Below are positions 25,202 through 34,555 of a stretch of DNA of 64,000 bases, piece by piece. Both the position numbers and the translations under genes were made by a program. Source of the stretch: Caulobacter sp. CCH9-E1. GTDB lineage: Bacteria; Pseudomonadota; Alphaproteobacteria; Caulobacterales; Caulobacteraceae. The notes under the pieces are model-generated. The model was not told the DNA's origin and did no database searches. It saw only the letters and a list, made by a program, of their open reading frames with translations. The stretch covers positions 1 to 64,000 of the forward strand of contig NZ_LSJA01000073.1 of the NCBI RefSeq assembly GCF_001556515.1, read 5' to 3'. The first letter of the stretch is position 1. The number at the start of each line of letters is the position of its first letter.

Positions 25202-26842
25202 TCAGGGGCACGCGGGCGTCGGCCTGGCAAGGACTGGCGAGACCAGGCCCACGTTCCAGTTCCAGGGCTGGTCGCCCGCGGCCTTGCGGCGACAGACCGC
25301 GCGCTCGTGGAGGGCGAACATGCCTGGCATCAGGTTGGTGTCGGCCATCGGCCTGTCGCGGAAGGCCATGTAGGCGCCGGCGGGCTTATAGGCCTCCCAG
25401 GTCGCCTCGCCGCCGGCCTGCGGCCGACCAGTTCGGGCGAAACTGGTCCAGTAGCCGACCATGGCGTCCGACAACGCCCTTTCCTCCGCCGCATCCGGCG
25501 CCTTGGGCCAGCGCGGCGGAACGCGGTCCAGCGACCCGAACATGTAGGGGATTTCGCTGGCGTGGAAGGCGTGCAGCCCTGCCTGATCCATGGCCGGATA
25601 GCCGTGGTCGAACAGATAGAGGAACGAAGGCTGACCGGCCTTGGTCTGCGATCGCGCCAGACGCTCGGCGGTCCAGCCGTACATGGCGTCGCGAGTGGTC
25701 GCCAGAACGCTCTCCTCCAAGGCCGAGGCCGGATAGAGCTTTAGGAAGTCGTCCGCCAGGTCGCCGTAGCGCGCCCTGATCCCCGTCTCATATTCGGCGG
25801 CGGTCTTGGGGGCCGGCGGCGCCAGGAAGCGCAGAGAGCGGATCTCGCCGCTATTGAAGCCGACGAGGATCGGAACCCGCGCCTGCTCGCCGCGATCGAA
25901 CGAGTCGATCAACTGGCGCGTGAGAACGGCGCCGTCCACCGCGCCGAACGGCAGGAAGCCGGCGCGAGCGGCCTTGTCGGTCAGGATCTGCGGGTCCATC
26001 GCCCGCATCGCCGCGAGGCTGGGAGCCGTCACCGCCCCCTGCACATAGACGCCGGCCGCCTCGCCCGACGGCGCGCCGTGACGGGCCGCTTTCAGCTCGG
26101 GGGTGGAGATCATGTAGGCGCTCTGGGCGATCGCCTTCGCGAACAGCCCTCGCGCCGGGGGCGAGACCATCAGGTACATGACGCTGAGCGCCCCGGCGGA
26201 CTCTCCGGCGATCGTGACATTGTCGGGGTCGCCGCCAAATGCGGAGATGTTCGCGCGCACCCACTTCAGCGCCGCGATCTGGTCGAGCAGGCCGTAGTTG
26301 CCGGAAAGGCCGCCCGGGTTCTCGTTGCCCAGGTCTGGATGCGCCATGTAGCCCAACACGCCCAGACGGTAATTGATCGTCACCAGCACCGCGCCGGTCG
26401 CCGCATAACGCGCGCCGTTCTGCAGGGCCGAGCTTCCCGAGCCCGAGGTCAGAGAGCCGCCATGGATCCAGACGATGACCGGAGCCCTGCCCCGGGCCGA
26501 CGGCGTCCAGATGTTCAGCGTCAGGCAATCCTCGCTGGTAGGACCGATCTCGCCCGAATAGACCGACGGCGCCCCAGGCGTGGGCTGGATGCACGCCGGG
26601 CCGAACTGGCTGGCGTCGCGCACGCCCGTCCAGCGCGCGGCCGGCGCGGGCGCACGCCACCGGCCTGGCCCGACCGGGGGCGCCGCATACGGCAGCCCCT
26701 TGAAGGCCAAGGTCCCAGCATCGACGACGACGCCTCGCACCGTTCCGGCCGGAGCGACGACCAAGGGTCGACTCTCGGCGGCATGGGCGCGGCCGGCGAT
26801 CAGCAGCACGGCGACGAGAAGCAGGTTTGTCACGCGGTTCAT
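25202..26842 (-). CDS. carboxylesterase type B, exported
   Basis: ATG 26842 overlaps the stop of the MFS gene (ATGA), and the frame encodes 546 residues with a signal peptide (MNRVTNLLLVAVLLIAGRAHA). A longer open frame to 28087 is a non-coding extension across the MFS gene. Carboxylesterase hallmarks are FKGLPYAAPPVGPGRWRAP, EDCLTLNIWTP, the oxyanion loop WIHGGSLTSGSG, the nucleophile elbow IAGESAGALSV (Ser215) and a late catalytic His in FHASEIPYMFGS. It should hydrolyse a carboxylic ester outside the cytoplasm. Its operon partners (receptor, second serine hydrolase, carrier) indicate a catabolic role. The substrate is unknown. Confidence 0.92.
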   Translation of the reverse strand: MNRVTNLLLVAVLLIAGRAHAAESRPLVVAPAGTVRGVVVDAGTLAFKGLPYAAPPVGPGRWRAPAPAARWTGVRDASQFGPACIQPTPGAPSVYSGEIGPTSEDCLTLNIWTPSARGRAPVIVWIHGGSLTSGSGSSALQNGARYAATGAVLVTINYRLGVLGYMAHPDLGNENPGGLSGNYGLLDQIAALKWVRANISAFGGDPDNVTIAGESAGALSVMYLMVSPPARGLFAKAIAQSAYMISTPELKAARHGAPSGEAAGVYVQGAVTAPSLAAMRAMDPQILTDKAARAGFLPFGAVDGAVLTRQLIDSFDRGEQARVPILVGFNSGEIRSLRFLAPPAPKTAAEYETGIRARYGDLADDFLKLYPASALEESVLATTRDAMYGWTAERLARSQTKAGQPSFLYLFDHGYPAMDQAGLHAFHASEIPYMFGSLDRVPPRWPKAPDAAEERALSDAMVGYWTSFARTGRPQAGGEATWEAYKPAGAYMAFRDRPMADTNLMPGMFALHERAVCRRKAAGDQPWNWNVGLVSPVLARPTPACP

Positions 26843-28161
26843 TGAGCGGCCCCGATCCTGGGGCCCTTGCCGAGGGCCCTCGCCAGCAGAAGGAAGAGCG
26901 TGATGGCCACGCCGTAGAACGGGACGAGGGTGAACAGCGCCACCTGCAGCGAGTTGTGTGGATACGCCGCCCGGAAGAAGTCGCTGGCCGCGCCGACATA
27001 GGTCGGGCCCAAGCCCAGGCCGATGAAGTTCATCACCAACAGCAGCAAGGCCCCGGACATCACCCGCTGATTGGGGCGGACCGTGTTCTGAACCAGGGTC
27101 ACGGCGGACGACAGATAGACGTGGTTCAGGCACATGGCCGGCAGCAGGCAGGCCAGGGCTGTCGGCCAGTGCGGCGCGGCCACGAACCCCAGGTAGCACG
27201 GCACGGCCAAGAGCAGGGCGCCGGCGGGCGCCAGGCCGTAGGCGCGCTTGGATTCGCGCGTGAAGCGGTCGATCAGCCAGCCGGAGCCGAAGATCCCCAC
27301 GCTCATGCCGACGCCGACCACGATCGCGTACCAGACGGCGACTTCGCCGAGGGTCATGCCCTTCTCGCGCATCAGGAACAGCGTGGCAAAATTGCCCAGG
27401 CCGTAGGTGACGAACTGCGTTGCGCCGCTGCCCAGCGAAGCCAGCAGTAGCACCGGATGTGAAAAGAACATCTTCAGGGTTTCGCCGAAACCCGCGCGCG
27501 CCTGCGGGACGTGGGCCGTCGCGGGATCGAGACCCCCACGCCGCGGCTCTCGCACCACCAACTTCAGGACCAAGGCGGCGGCGACGCCGACCGCGCCGGT
27601 GATCATGAAGGCGTCGCGCCAGCTGAAGGCGGCGGCCACCGAGGCGCCGAACGCGATGCCGAGGGCCGCGCCCACGGGCGGGCCAAGATTGTAAAGGCCC
27701 AACGCCGTGCCTCGGCGTCCGGGTGGAAAATAGTCGGTGATGATCGCGTAGGACGGCGGCACGCCGCCCGCCTCCCCGAAGCCGACCGTCATGCGTGCGA
27801 TTGCGAAGCCGCTGTAAGATCGGGCCATGCCACAGGCCATGGTCGCCGCGCTCCAGACACCGCAGGCGATGGCCAGTACGGTCACGCGGTTGGTCCGGTC
27901 CGCCAGCCAGCCGACCGGGATGGCGATAAAGCAGTAGAAGGCCGCGAAATAGAGACCGCCCAGGAGCCCCAGCTGGCTGTCGGTGATCTGCAGTGTGTCC
28001 TGAATCGGCTTGGCCAGGATCGATAGCAGTTGCCGATCCAGGAAGTTCAGGACGTAGATGAACCACAGGCACGCCAGGGCCACCCAAGCGCGCCGGTCGG
28101 GTTCCTGCACGGCGGCCGATGGCGCGGTCGTGGGCGCAATGTCTTCGAGCGGACGCGTCAT
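26839..28161 (-). CDS. MFS transporter (Spinster-like)
   Basis: This 440-residue protein has twelve predicted membrane helices with the MFS signatures NFLDRQLLSILAKPIQ (helix 1), GWLADRTNRV (loop 2-3) and RMTVGFGEAGGVPPSYAII (helices 4-5), and DYFPPGRRGTALGLYN. These are typical of Spinster/hexuronate-like carriers that occur in many Sphingomonad and Caulobacter catabolic operons. Its ATG overlaps the stop of the upstream serine hydrolase by four bases, and its own stop overlaps the esterase start. It probably imports the organic acid or alcohol released in the periplasm. Confidence 0.9.
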   Translation of the reverse strand: MTRPLEDIAPTTAPSAAVQEPDRRAWVALACLWFIYVLNFLDRQLLSILAKPIQDTLQITDSQLGLLGGLYFAAFYCFIAIPVGWLADRTNRVTVLAIACGVWSAATMACGMARSYSGFAIARMTVGFGEAGGVPPSYAIITDYFPPGRRGTALGLYNLGPPVGAALGIAFGASVAAAFSWRDAFMITGAVGVAAALVLKLVVREPRRGGLDPATAHVPQARAGFGETLKMFFSHPVLLLASLGSGATQFVTYGLGNFATLFLMREKGMTLGEVAVWYAIVVGVGMSVGIFGSGWLIDRFTRESKRAYGLAPAGALLLAVPCYLGFVAAPHWPTALACLLPAMCLNHVYLSSAVTLVQNTVRPNQRVMSGALLLLVMNFIGLGLGPTYVGAASDFFRAAYPHNSLQVALFTLVPFYGVAITLFLLLARALGKGPRIGAAQ

Positions 28162-29420
28162 CGTTCCTCCGTCCGCAAGGCGGCGTAGACGCCCCGCTGG
28201 TGCTCAGGCAAAGCCCTTCGTCCGGCCGCGCCGCGCCCGGTGGCGATGGTCGCCCCGGTCTTGGCCGACACCGGCACTTGATGCTGGGTCAGGTAGATCA
28301 TGATCAGGTCGTTGACGGGATCAGCCTGCCACCACGTGCCAAAAATCCCTGGCCAGGTGATCGCGCCTGGCGCACCGCAGGCGTATGGGTTGTCGATCGC
28401 ATCCTCCGCGATCGAGACGCCCAGACCGAAACCATTGCTCCGCCACAGCGGCATGCCGGCGAACGGCGTCTCGCGCTGGCGCTCCGTCAGCCGATTGGTC
28501 CGCATGAGCCGCACGGTCTCGGGCCGCAGCAGGCGGACGCCGTCCAGGGCCCCCTCGCTCAACAGCATTCGCGCGAACCGGTGATAATCGGAGGCGGACG
28601 AAATCAGCCCACCGCCCCCCGGCGTGTAGCTGGGAGGTTCGTCGTACATTTCGGGCTCGAGCTTTGCGAGGCGGTTTGTCGTTTCGTCAAATCCGTAGAG
28701 GCTCGCCAGGCGTGGGCGCTTGTCGTGCGGCAGCCAGAAATCGGTATCCGTCATGCCGAGCGGCTCGAAGATCCGCTCTTTCAGCACCTGACGCAGGGGC
28801 TTGCCGTCGACCCGACCGATCAGGAAACCCAGGACGTCGGTCGAGTGGCCGTAGTGGAAACGGTCGCCCGGCTGATAGGCCAGGGGCAAGCCGCCCAGCG
28901 CCGTCAGCCACTGCCGCGGGCTCATGCGAGTCATGGCCGGATCGCCCAGGGCCTGCTCGTAGGCTTTCTGCAGCGGCCCCTCCGAGAAGAAGCCATAGGC
29001 GAGACCCGAGCGGTGGGTCAGCAGGTCCTCGATCGTGATGGGACGCCGCACCGGGTCGGTCTCATGCAGCGGTCCGGCCGCATCGCGCAGGACTCGCGGC
29101 TGGGCCAATTCGGGGATCCAGCGTCCGATGGGATCCTCCAGCGCGAACTTGCCCTCCTCCATCAGCATCAGAGCCGCGACCGAGGTGATCGGCTTGGTCA
29201 TGGAGGCGATGCGAAACAAGGTGTCGGGCCGCATCGGGTCATGGCTTTCAAGGTCGCGCCAGCCGATCGCGTCGGACTGGACGATCTGGCCGCGGCGCGA
29301 GGTCAGGGTCACCAGACCCGCAAGTTCGCCTCGGTCAACGAAACCTTGGAGCACCGCCCTGGCCTCGGCGAGCTTGGCGGGGTCGAAGCCCTGAGCGCGG
29401 CAGGCGTCGTCGTCGATCAT
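28158..29420 (-). CDS. serine hydrolase of the beta-lactamase (class C/EstB) family
   Basis: This 420-residue protein has the SxxK motif (FRIASMTKPITS, Ser73-Lys76) and a Tyr-containing second motif (RFHYGHSTDVLG), with conserved IEDLLTHRSGL and LGMTDTDFW segments. No signal peptide is visible. Proteins of this type are often esterases (EstB-like, lovastatin hydrolase LovD relatives) rather than beta-lactamases. The four-base overlap with the MFS gene and the shared TetR-type module favour an esterase role in the same pathway. Antibiotic resistance is not implied. Confidence 0.88.
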   Translation of the reverse strand: MIDDDACRAQGFDPAKLAEARAVLQGFVDRGELAGLVTLTSRRGQIVQSDAIGWRDLESHDPMRPDTLFRIASMTKPITSVAALMLMEEGKFALEDPIGRWIPELAQPRVLRDAAGPLHETDPVRRPITIEDLLTHRSGLAYGFFSEGPLQKAYEQALGDPAMTRMSPRQWLTALGGLPLAYQPGDRFHYGHSTDVLGFLIGRVDGKPLRQVLKERIFEPLGMTDTDFWLPHDKRPRLASLYGFDETTNRLAKLEPEMYDEPPSYTPGGGGLISSASDYHRFARMLLSEGALDGVRLLRPETVRLMRTNRLTERQRETPFAGMPLWRSNGFGLGVSIAEDAIDNPYACGAPGAITWPGIFGTWWQADPVNDLIMIYLTQHQVPVSAKTGATIATGRGAAGRRALPEHQRGVYAALRTEER

Positions 29421-29456
29421 GAAAAAGGGGCGCTCCGGCCGGGTACTGAAGGGAAG

Positions 29457-29492
29457 GCCGCGGGGGCTGGCGGCGACCTAGTCCCCCGCGGC
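29457..29492 (-). terminator. hairpin between TBDR and downstream catabolic genes
   Basis: GCCGCGGGGG and its exact complement form a 10-base stem around a 16-base loop, 35 bases after the TBDR stop. It could partly terminate TBDR transcripts or protect their 3' end, so the downstream hydrolase-MFS-esterase genes may be expressed at a lower level. Confidence 0.45.
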
Positions 29493-29526
29493 GGGCGACG
29501 ACCGGGGAGGCGGCCGCCGCCCAGGG

Positions 29527-32127
29527 TCAGAACGTCTTGCGCAGGTTCACCGCGACGAAGCGTCCGATCGGGTTGTAGGCCCCGCCGATGCCGTCCGTGG
29601 CCGGAGCAAATGGCGGCGTCTTGTCAAACAGGTCGTTGACCTGCAGCGACACTTCCGAGCCCTTGATCAGGCCTGTGTCCGGCAGGGTCGTCGAGATACG
29701 CAGGTCCACGGTCGTGTAGGCCTTGGCCTCGTAGACGCCCGTCCCCGTTGGCGTGGCGTAGTTGTTGGTGACGCCGTCGCGATAGTTGACGAAGGCCACG
29801 GCCATGACCGAGCCGGCGGTGAGCCCCGAGGTCGTACGCACGGTTGCCTTGGGCACGCCCAGCTTCAGGGCGTCCGATACCGGGGCGGTCGGCGACAGCT
29901 GGGTGTCGAACTTGAAAATGTAATTGCCGGCGACGCCGCCGAACACGCTGCCGAAGCTGGTGGCGCGCCGATAATTCACATCGAAGTCCAGGCCGCGGGT
30001 CTTGCGCACCCCGAAATTGCCTCGACGCAGGTCCAGGGCGTTGCCGATCGCCGGCAATGGCGTCGGCAAGGTGACCGGCACGCCGAGCGCCAGCAGGCTG
30101 GATAGCTGGGCGGCCGAGGGATTGCGGTAGACAACCGAGGCGAAGGTCGGGTCCGTGAAGACTAGGCTGGTCGGCGGCGTGCCAATCACATCGGTAAAGT
30201 TGATGTCGTAGATGGTCGCGCTGGTTCGGAAGCCCGGCAAGGACGCCGGCGCGAAATCGAACCCGAACGAATAGGTCCGCGCCTTTTCGGGCTGCAGGGT
30301 CTTGTTGCCGCCCAGAAGGAAGACCGTGTTGACCTGGGCCGCGCCGCGCGTCGGATCACGAGCCAGCACGCCGGCCGTCGTGGCGTCGTAATAGTATGCG
30401 CCCACGGTGGCGCCGACGTCCCGGAGGCCCGGCGCCCGGAACGAGCGGCCGTAGGTTCCACGCAGCGTCAGCCCTTCCACCGGGTCCCAGTTGACGCCGA
30501 CCTTCGGATTGCTGGTCGAGCCAAAGTCACTGTACTTGTCGTAGCGACCCGACACCGAAAGCGACAGGCGGCGCATGAACCGCGTCGCATTGGCGTCGCC
30601 AAAGATCGGCACGAACAGCTCGCCATAGATGGACTTGATGTTGCGTCCCAGGTTCTCGGGTACGGGCGTGGCGCCCACGAAGCCCCGCTGCTGGAACGTC
30701 TCGCGTCTGTACTCGGCGCCCGTCGCGACCTTCAGCTCTCCGCCGGGCAGGTCGAGCAGCGCCCCATCCAGCTTGACCGCGGCGAGCTTGGTGCGCTGCT
30801 GAATCGTGACGCTGGTCGAGTAGTTGGTGATGTTGGAGACCACCGACAGGCTCGTCCCCTGGCCGAAGGGATCCAGCGCCGTCGCCGTGGTTGTTCCCGC
30901 CGCCGCCGCGGCCAGGGCCGCGGGATTGATCATCGGCTGATGGGCGACGTGCTTGGCCCAATCATAGGTGCCGTAGGCGCTGAGCTTGAAGTCCTTCGGA
31001 AGGCTGAAGTCCGCGCCCGCCGAGGAGTTGCCGGCCTTCACGCGATAGGTCTGGTCGAAATGGTCGGCGCCGACCAGGTTGTCGGGGCGGAAGAAGATCG
31101 TCGCGGCCGTCGCCGTGGTTCCGGGCGGCGCCTTGAAGAACGGGTTGGCCGCCGTCATCGTCACGGTCTGGGCCGGGATCGCAGCCTGGACCGTGTCCTT
31201 GCGGTCCGAATAAAGCAGCTCGCCCCACAGGGTGACGCGCTCGCCGATCTCCTGACGCGCGCTGGCGAAGCCGCTGTGCAGGCGTGAGGCCGGGACCAGG
31301 TCGACTGGGCCGCCGACGTCGCAATAGTTGGTCGAGTTCGGCGTCAGGCCAGGCGCGCCGTAGACGACTCCGCCGATGACCACGTTTGGCGCAGGACAGC
31401 TGGAGCCTCGCGTATCGACGCCGCCAAAGCCGCGGAAATCAACCTTGCGGTAGTCGCGGTCCGCGCCGGCGACGTTGCCATTCTCCGTATACTGGTAGGC
31501 CGCCAGGATCGAGCCACTCCCCCAGTCGCGGCCGGCCAGGCCGCTGATGCTGGCTGTATGATAGTCGTCGGCCGCGCCGTAACGCGCCGACATCTCGAGG
31601 CCCGAATAGCGCTTGCGGGTGATGAAGTTGACGACGCCGGCGATCGCGTCCGAGCCGTAGATCGACGAGGCGCCGTCCGCCACGATCTCAACGCGCTCAA
31701 TCGCCAGATCCGGCAAAAACGGGAAGTCGGGATTGGTCTCGTTGGCGCCGCCCGCGACGACACGGTGGCCGTTCAGCAGCGGCAGGGTCGCCGTCGCCGG
31801 CAGACTGCGCAGGCCCGGCGCGAACGAGCCGGCGCCCCCGTTATTGGCGCGTGGCGCGGTGTTGAAGCTGTTCAGTTGCGGCACGCTGGCCAGCAGGTCC
31901 GGCGTGGTGGTCGCTCCGATGGTCTTGATGTCGTCGCGCGAGACGCCGATCAGGTTCGAGCCGACCGGCGGGACGCCCCGGATGCTGGAGCCCGTGACCA
32001 CGACGGCCTCAAGCGTATTGTCGGATGCATCGTCTGTCGCCTGCGCCGAGGCGTGTCCGGCGCACAGAACGGCGACCAGAGACGCACTGGACAACGCCAC
32101 GCAACGCGCGGTTTTCCAGGTCTTCAT
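29527..32127 (-). CDS. TonB-dependent receptor of the TetR-controlled module
   Basis: ATG 32127 is preceded by a strong GGGGAGGG and starts a signal peptide (MKTWKTARCVALSSASLVAV...GHASAQA); the in-frame ATG 32160 is less likely. The 866-residue product has a TonB box/plug of the Caulobacter/Xanthomonas nutrient type (LEAVVVTGSSIRGVPP, PDLLASVPQLNSFN, LPLLNGHRVV, IERVEIVADGASSIYGSDAIAGVVNFITRK in parts) and a barrel ending FVAVNLRKTF. The ligand is unknown. It is divergent from tetR and shares the AT-rich operator, and is followed by a hydrolase, a carrier and an esterase on the same strand. Confidence 0.9.
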   Translation of the reverse strand: MKTWKTARCVALSSASLVAVLCAGHASAQATDDASDNTLEAVVVTGSSIRGVPPVGSNLIGVSRDDIKTIGATTTPDLLASVPQLNSFNTAPRANNGGAGSFAPGLRSLPATATLPLLNGHRVVAGGANETNPDFPFLPDLAIERVEIVADGASSIYGSDAIAGVVNFITRKRYSGLEMSARYGAADDYHTASISGLAGRDWGSGSILAAYQYTENGNVAGADRDYRKVDFRGFGGVDTRGSSCPAPNVVIGGVVYGAPGLTPNSTNYCDVGGPVDLVPASRLHSGFASARQEIGERVTLWGELLYSDRKDTVQAAIPAQTVTMTAANPFFKAPPGTTATAATIFFRPDNLVGADHFDQTYRVKAGNSSAGADFSLPKDFKLSAYGTYDWAKHVAHQPMINPAALAAAAAGTTTATALDPFGQGTSLSVVSNITNYSTSVTIQQRTKLAAVKLDGALLDLPGGELKVATGAEYRRETFQQRGFVGATPVPENLGRNIKSIYGELFVPIFGDANATRFMRRLSLSVSGRYDKYSDFGSTSNPKVGVNWDPVEGLTLRGTYGRSFRAPGLRDVGATVGAYYYDATTAGVLARDPTRGAAQVNTVFLLGGNKTLQPEKARTYSFGFDFAPASLPGFRTSATIYDINFTDVIGTPPTSLVFTDPTFASVVYRNPSAAQLSSLLALGVPVTLPTPLPAIGNALDLRRGNFGVRKTRGLDFDVNYRRATSFGSVFGGVAGNYIFKFDTQLSPTAPVSDALKLGVPKATVRTTSGLTAGSVMAVAFVNYRDGVTNNYATPTGTGVYEAKAYTTVDLRISTTLPDTGLIKGSEVSLQVNDLFDKTPPFAPATDGIGGAYNPIGRFVAVNLRKTF

Positions 32128-32186
32128 TGAACCCTCCCCTTTTGTTTTTTGCTTGCTCAAGGGGTAGCCGAGGGGCGTCGCGCCGT

Positions 32187-32218
32187 CAATTTCATTTATT
32201 TATCACTAAATGAAATTG
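32187..32218. promoter_or_regulatory. perfect 12-bp inverted repeat, TetR-type operator (site 1)
   Basis: CAATTTCATTTA, eight bases, then its exact complement TAAATGAAATTG. It is very AT-rich in a GC-rich region. It lies 60 bases before the TBDR start and about 105 before the TetR start, between divergent genes, the normal place for a TetR autoregulatory operator. A near copy occurs in front of the acyl-CoA ligase (34556-34582). Confidence 0.75.
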
Positions 32219-32322
32219 TTTATGCGGTTGCTTGACCCCTTGGGGTCGCCGCCGCATCGTCCGATCCTGAATCGGTTGGAGAGCGTCTTCACCGGACGGG
32301 TCCGATCAGGAAGACTGGAGCC

Positions 32323-33009
32323 ATGCCAGCAGCGCCGAAAGCCGAGGGTCGTCGCACGCGCGCCGAACAGCGCGCCACGACCGTCAAGACGATCCTCGAT
32401 ACCGCCGAGGATCTGTTCGCCCAGCTCGGCTATTTCGGGGTGACCATCAAGGACGTCGCCGATCGCATGGGCATCCACCCGGCGCTGATCCACTACTACT
32501 TCGATGGCAAGAAGGCCCTATTCGACGCGGTGTTCGAGCGCCGCGTGGAATACGCTGTCAGCTCGCGGACGGCGGGCCTGGACGCGTATGAAGCCGAGGT
32601 CGGCGATCACCCCACCGTCGAAGGCGCTCTGCGCGCCTATTACGACCAGGCGTTCGACGTCTACATCAACGGCGACGAGGGCTGGCGCAACTTTGGCCGC
32701 ATCTTCGCCCAGGTGAACAACGCTCCCGGCTACGGCGCCGAGAAGATGGACACCTATTTTGATCCGATGGTGCTGCGCCTGATCGGACTCCTGCAGAAGG
32801 CCTTGCCCGACGCTGCGCCCGAAGATCTGTTCTGGAGCTTCCAGTTCACCTCAGGCGCCTATTCGCTGCTGCTGTCGCGGACGGGCCGCCTCGACCGCCT
32901 ATCGGGCGGCCTCTGCAAATCCGACGACTTTCGGGCGGCGCGCGACCGGTTCGTGACCTTCATGGCCGGCGGCTTCGACGCCCTCCACGGGCGAAAGAAG
33001 CCGGCCTGA
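32323..33009 (+). CDS. TetR-family transcriptional regulator
   Basis: This 228-residue protein has an N-terminal TetR HTH (about 20-65: ILDTAEDLFAQLGYFGVTIKD, then VADRMGIHPALIHYYFDGK), followed by a helical ligand domain with an AcrR-like Tyr/Phe-rich core. It is divergent from the TBDR with an operator between, and convergent with the acyl-CoA ligase nine bases away. It probably represses both flanking transcription units until a pathway metabolite binds. The inducer is unknown. Confidence 0.92.
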   Translation: MPAAPKAEGRRTRAEQRATTVKTILDTAEDLFAQLGYFGVTIKDVADRMGIHPALIHYYFDGKKALFDAVFERRVEYAVSSRTAGLDAYEAEVGDHPTVEGALRAYYDQAFDVYINGDEGWRNFGRIFAQVNNAPGYGAEKMDTYFDPMVLRLIGLLQKALPDAAPEDLFWSFQFTSGAYSLLLSRTGRLDRLSGGLCKSDDFRAARDRFVTFMAGGFDALHGRKKPA

Positions 33010-33017
33010 CTCGCTCG

Positions 33018-34481
33018 CTAGGAAAGGACTTTCCCCAGCCGCGCGTCTCGTAGCGCCGCCCGCCGCACCTTGCCGGCCTCGTCACGCAGAGGCTCGGTGG
33101 TGAACTCGATACTGCGGGGCAGCTTGTAACGGGTCAGCCGCTCGGCGGCGAAGTCGAGCAGCTCGTCCGCTTCCAGCCCGCTGTCCTCGACCGCCTGGAC
33201 GATGGCGTGAACGCGCGCGCCCCAATCCTCGTCTGGCAGGCCGATCACAGCGCTTCCGCGTACGGCCGGATGGGCGTCGAGCACCGCCTCGACCTCGGCC
33301 GGATAGATGTTGGCGCCGCCCGAGATGATGAGATCGTTGCGGCGGTCCGAGAGATAGAGATAGCCGTCAGCGTCAACCCAGCCGAGATCTCCGGGCGCCT
33401 CCCACTCGCCGCGCCGGCGGGCCTCGCTGCCCAGATAGTGGTAGGTCGAGCCGGCTCCGCCCTGCGGACGGAAAAACACTTCGCCCACCTCGCCGGGCGG
33501 CGACTCACGGCCCTCGGCGTCGAGAATCTTCAAGGCGTAGCCGTCGCGGACGCGGCCCACCGAGCCGCGATGGGCCAGCCAGTCCGTCCCCGAGATCATG
33601 GTCGAGCCCGTACCCTCGGTGGTCCCATAATATTCCCAGACCCGCTCGCCGCCGAGCCAGTCGATCCAGGCCTCCTTCAGCCATGGCGCGCAAGGCGCCG
33701 CCATGTGCAGCATCATGCGCAGGCTGGGCAGCGGGAAGCCGGACAGAACTTCCGGACCCAGACGCCAGATGCGATTCATCATGGTCGGGACCATCGTCAC
33801 CCAGTTGACGCCGTGCGCCTCAATCAGCTGCAGCGCCCGCAGGGCGTCGAACTTGCTCATTTCGACGATCGTCGCCCCGACGAACAGGCCCATGTGGATG
33901 CAGTGGAACGGGGCGTTGTGATAGAGCGGCCCGGGATTGAGAATGACATCGCCAGGCCGCTGGCCCAGAAAGCCCTCCTGTGGATTCCAGGCGCCCGGCA
34001 TGGCGTCGACGATCACCTTCGGACGCCCGGTGGAGCCGCCGCTGGTCATCGCCTTCCAGTGCGGTGAGATGACCTCGGGCGGGGCGTCGACAGAATAGGC
34101 GTCTAGCGAGGCGCGCCCTTCGGCCACGATCGGGACACCGGATCTCGGCGGGGCGCCGATGAACAGCTTGGGCCGGACGATGTCGAGGATCGCCTCCATC
34201 TCGGGCCGCGCCAGTTTGGCGGCGACGATGTTGGGAATCGCGCCGAGCTTCCAGGCCGCGAAGACGGTCTCGTAGAACTCCGGGCCGTTCGGCAAGGCGA
34301 TGGTGACGAAATCGCCCCGTCCTACGCCGTGCGCCGCGAGCATCCAGGCGCGGCGGTTAGCGCGAGCCTCCAATTCGCCATAGGTGATGCCTTGTTCTTC
34401 CACGATCAGCGCGGCGCGGGATGGGGATTGGCGCGCGTGGTGGGCGAGAATTGAACCGAGCGCGACACGACCGTTCGACAT
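33018..34481 (-). CDS. acyl-CoA synthetase (AMP-dependent ligase)
   Basis: ATG 34481 follows AGGGAGG at a ten-base spacing, giving 487 residues. ANL-superfamily motifs are present: the P-loop TSGGSTGRPKVIV, YYGTTEG, GDLGWVDADGYLYLSDRRNDLIISGG (in parts, with the hinge RRNDL), NIYPAEVE, and the catalytic Lys in DEAGKVRRAAL. It should activate a carboxylic acid with ATP and CoA. It is about 75 bases downstream of the second operator copy and so probably belongs to the TetR regulon, where it would activate an acid released by the esterases. The chain length or ring structure of the acid cannot be read from sequence. Confidence 0.9.
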   Translation of the reverse strand: MSNGRVALGSILAHHARQSPSRAALIVEEQGITYGELEARANRRAWMLAAHGVGRGDFVTIALPNGPEFYETVFAAWKLGAIPNIVAAKLARPEMEAILDIVRPKLFIGAPPRSGVPIVAEGRASLDAYSVDAPPEVISPHWKAMTSGGSTGRPKVIVDAMPGAWNPQEGFLGQRPGDVILNPGPLYHNAPFHCIHMGLFVGATIVEMSKFDALRALQLIEAHGVNWVTMVPTMMNRIWRLGPEVLSGFPLPSLRMMLHMAAPCAPWLKEAWIDWLGGERVWEYYGTTEGTGSTMISGTDWLAHRGSVGRVRDGYALKILDAEGRESPPGEVGEVFFRPQGGAGSTYHYLGSEARRRGEWEAPGDLGWVDADGYLYLSDRRNDLIISGGANIYPAEVEAVLDAHPAVRGSAVIGLPDEDWGARVHAIVQAVEDSGLEADELLDFAAERLTRYKLPRSIEFTTEPLRDEAGKVRRAALRDARLGKVLS

Positions 34482-34555
34482 GTTGGATACGCCTCCCTGA
34501 CGGCGCCCCACCGCCCTCTTTGGAGCAACTACAGGTGGCCGCGCTCAGGTCAATT

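Noticed and set aside
26843..28087. N-terminal extension making a 961-residue esterase fusion
   Set aside because: The extension is in another frame of the MFS gene. The signal peptide and ATGA overlap at 26842 give the true esterase start.
28158..29420. Antibiotic resistance by a class C beta-lactamase
   Set aside because: There is an SxxK motif but no signal peptide and no typical AmpC context. Operon partners point to an esterase of this fold.
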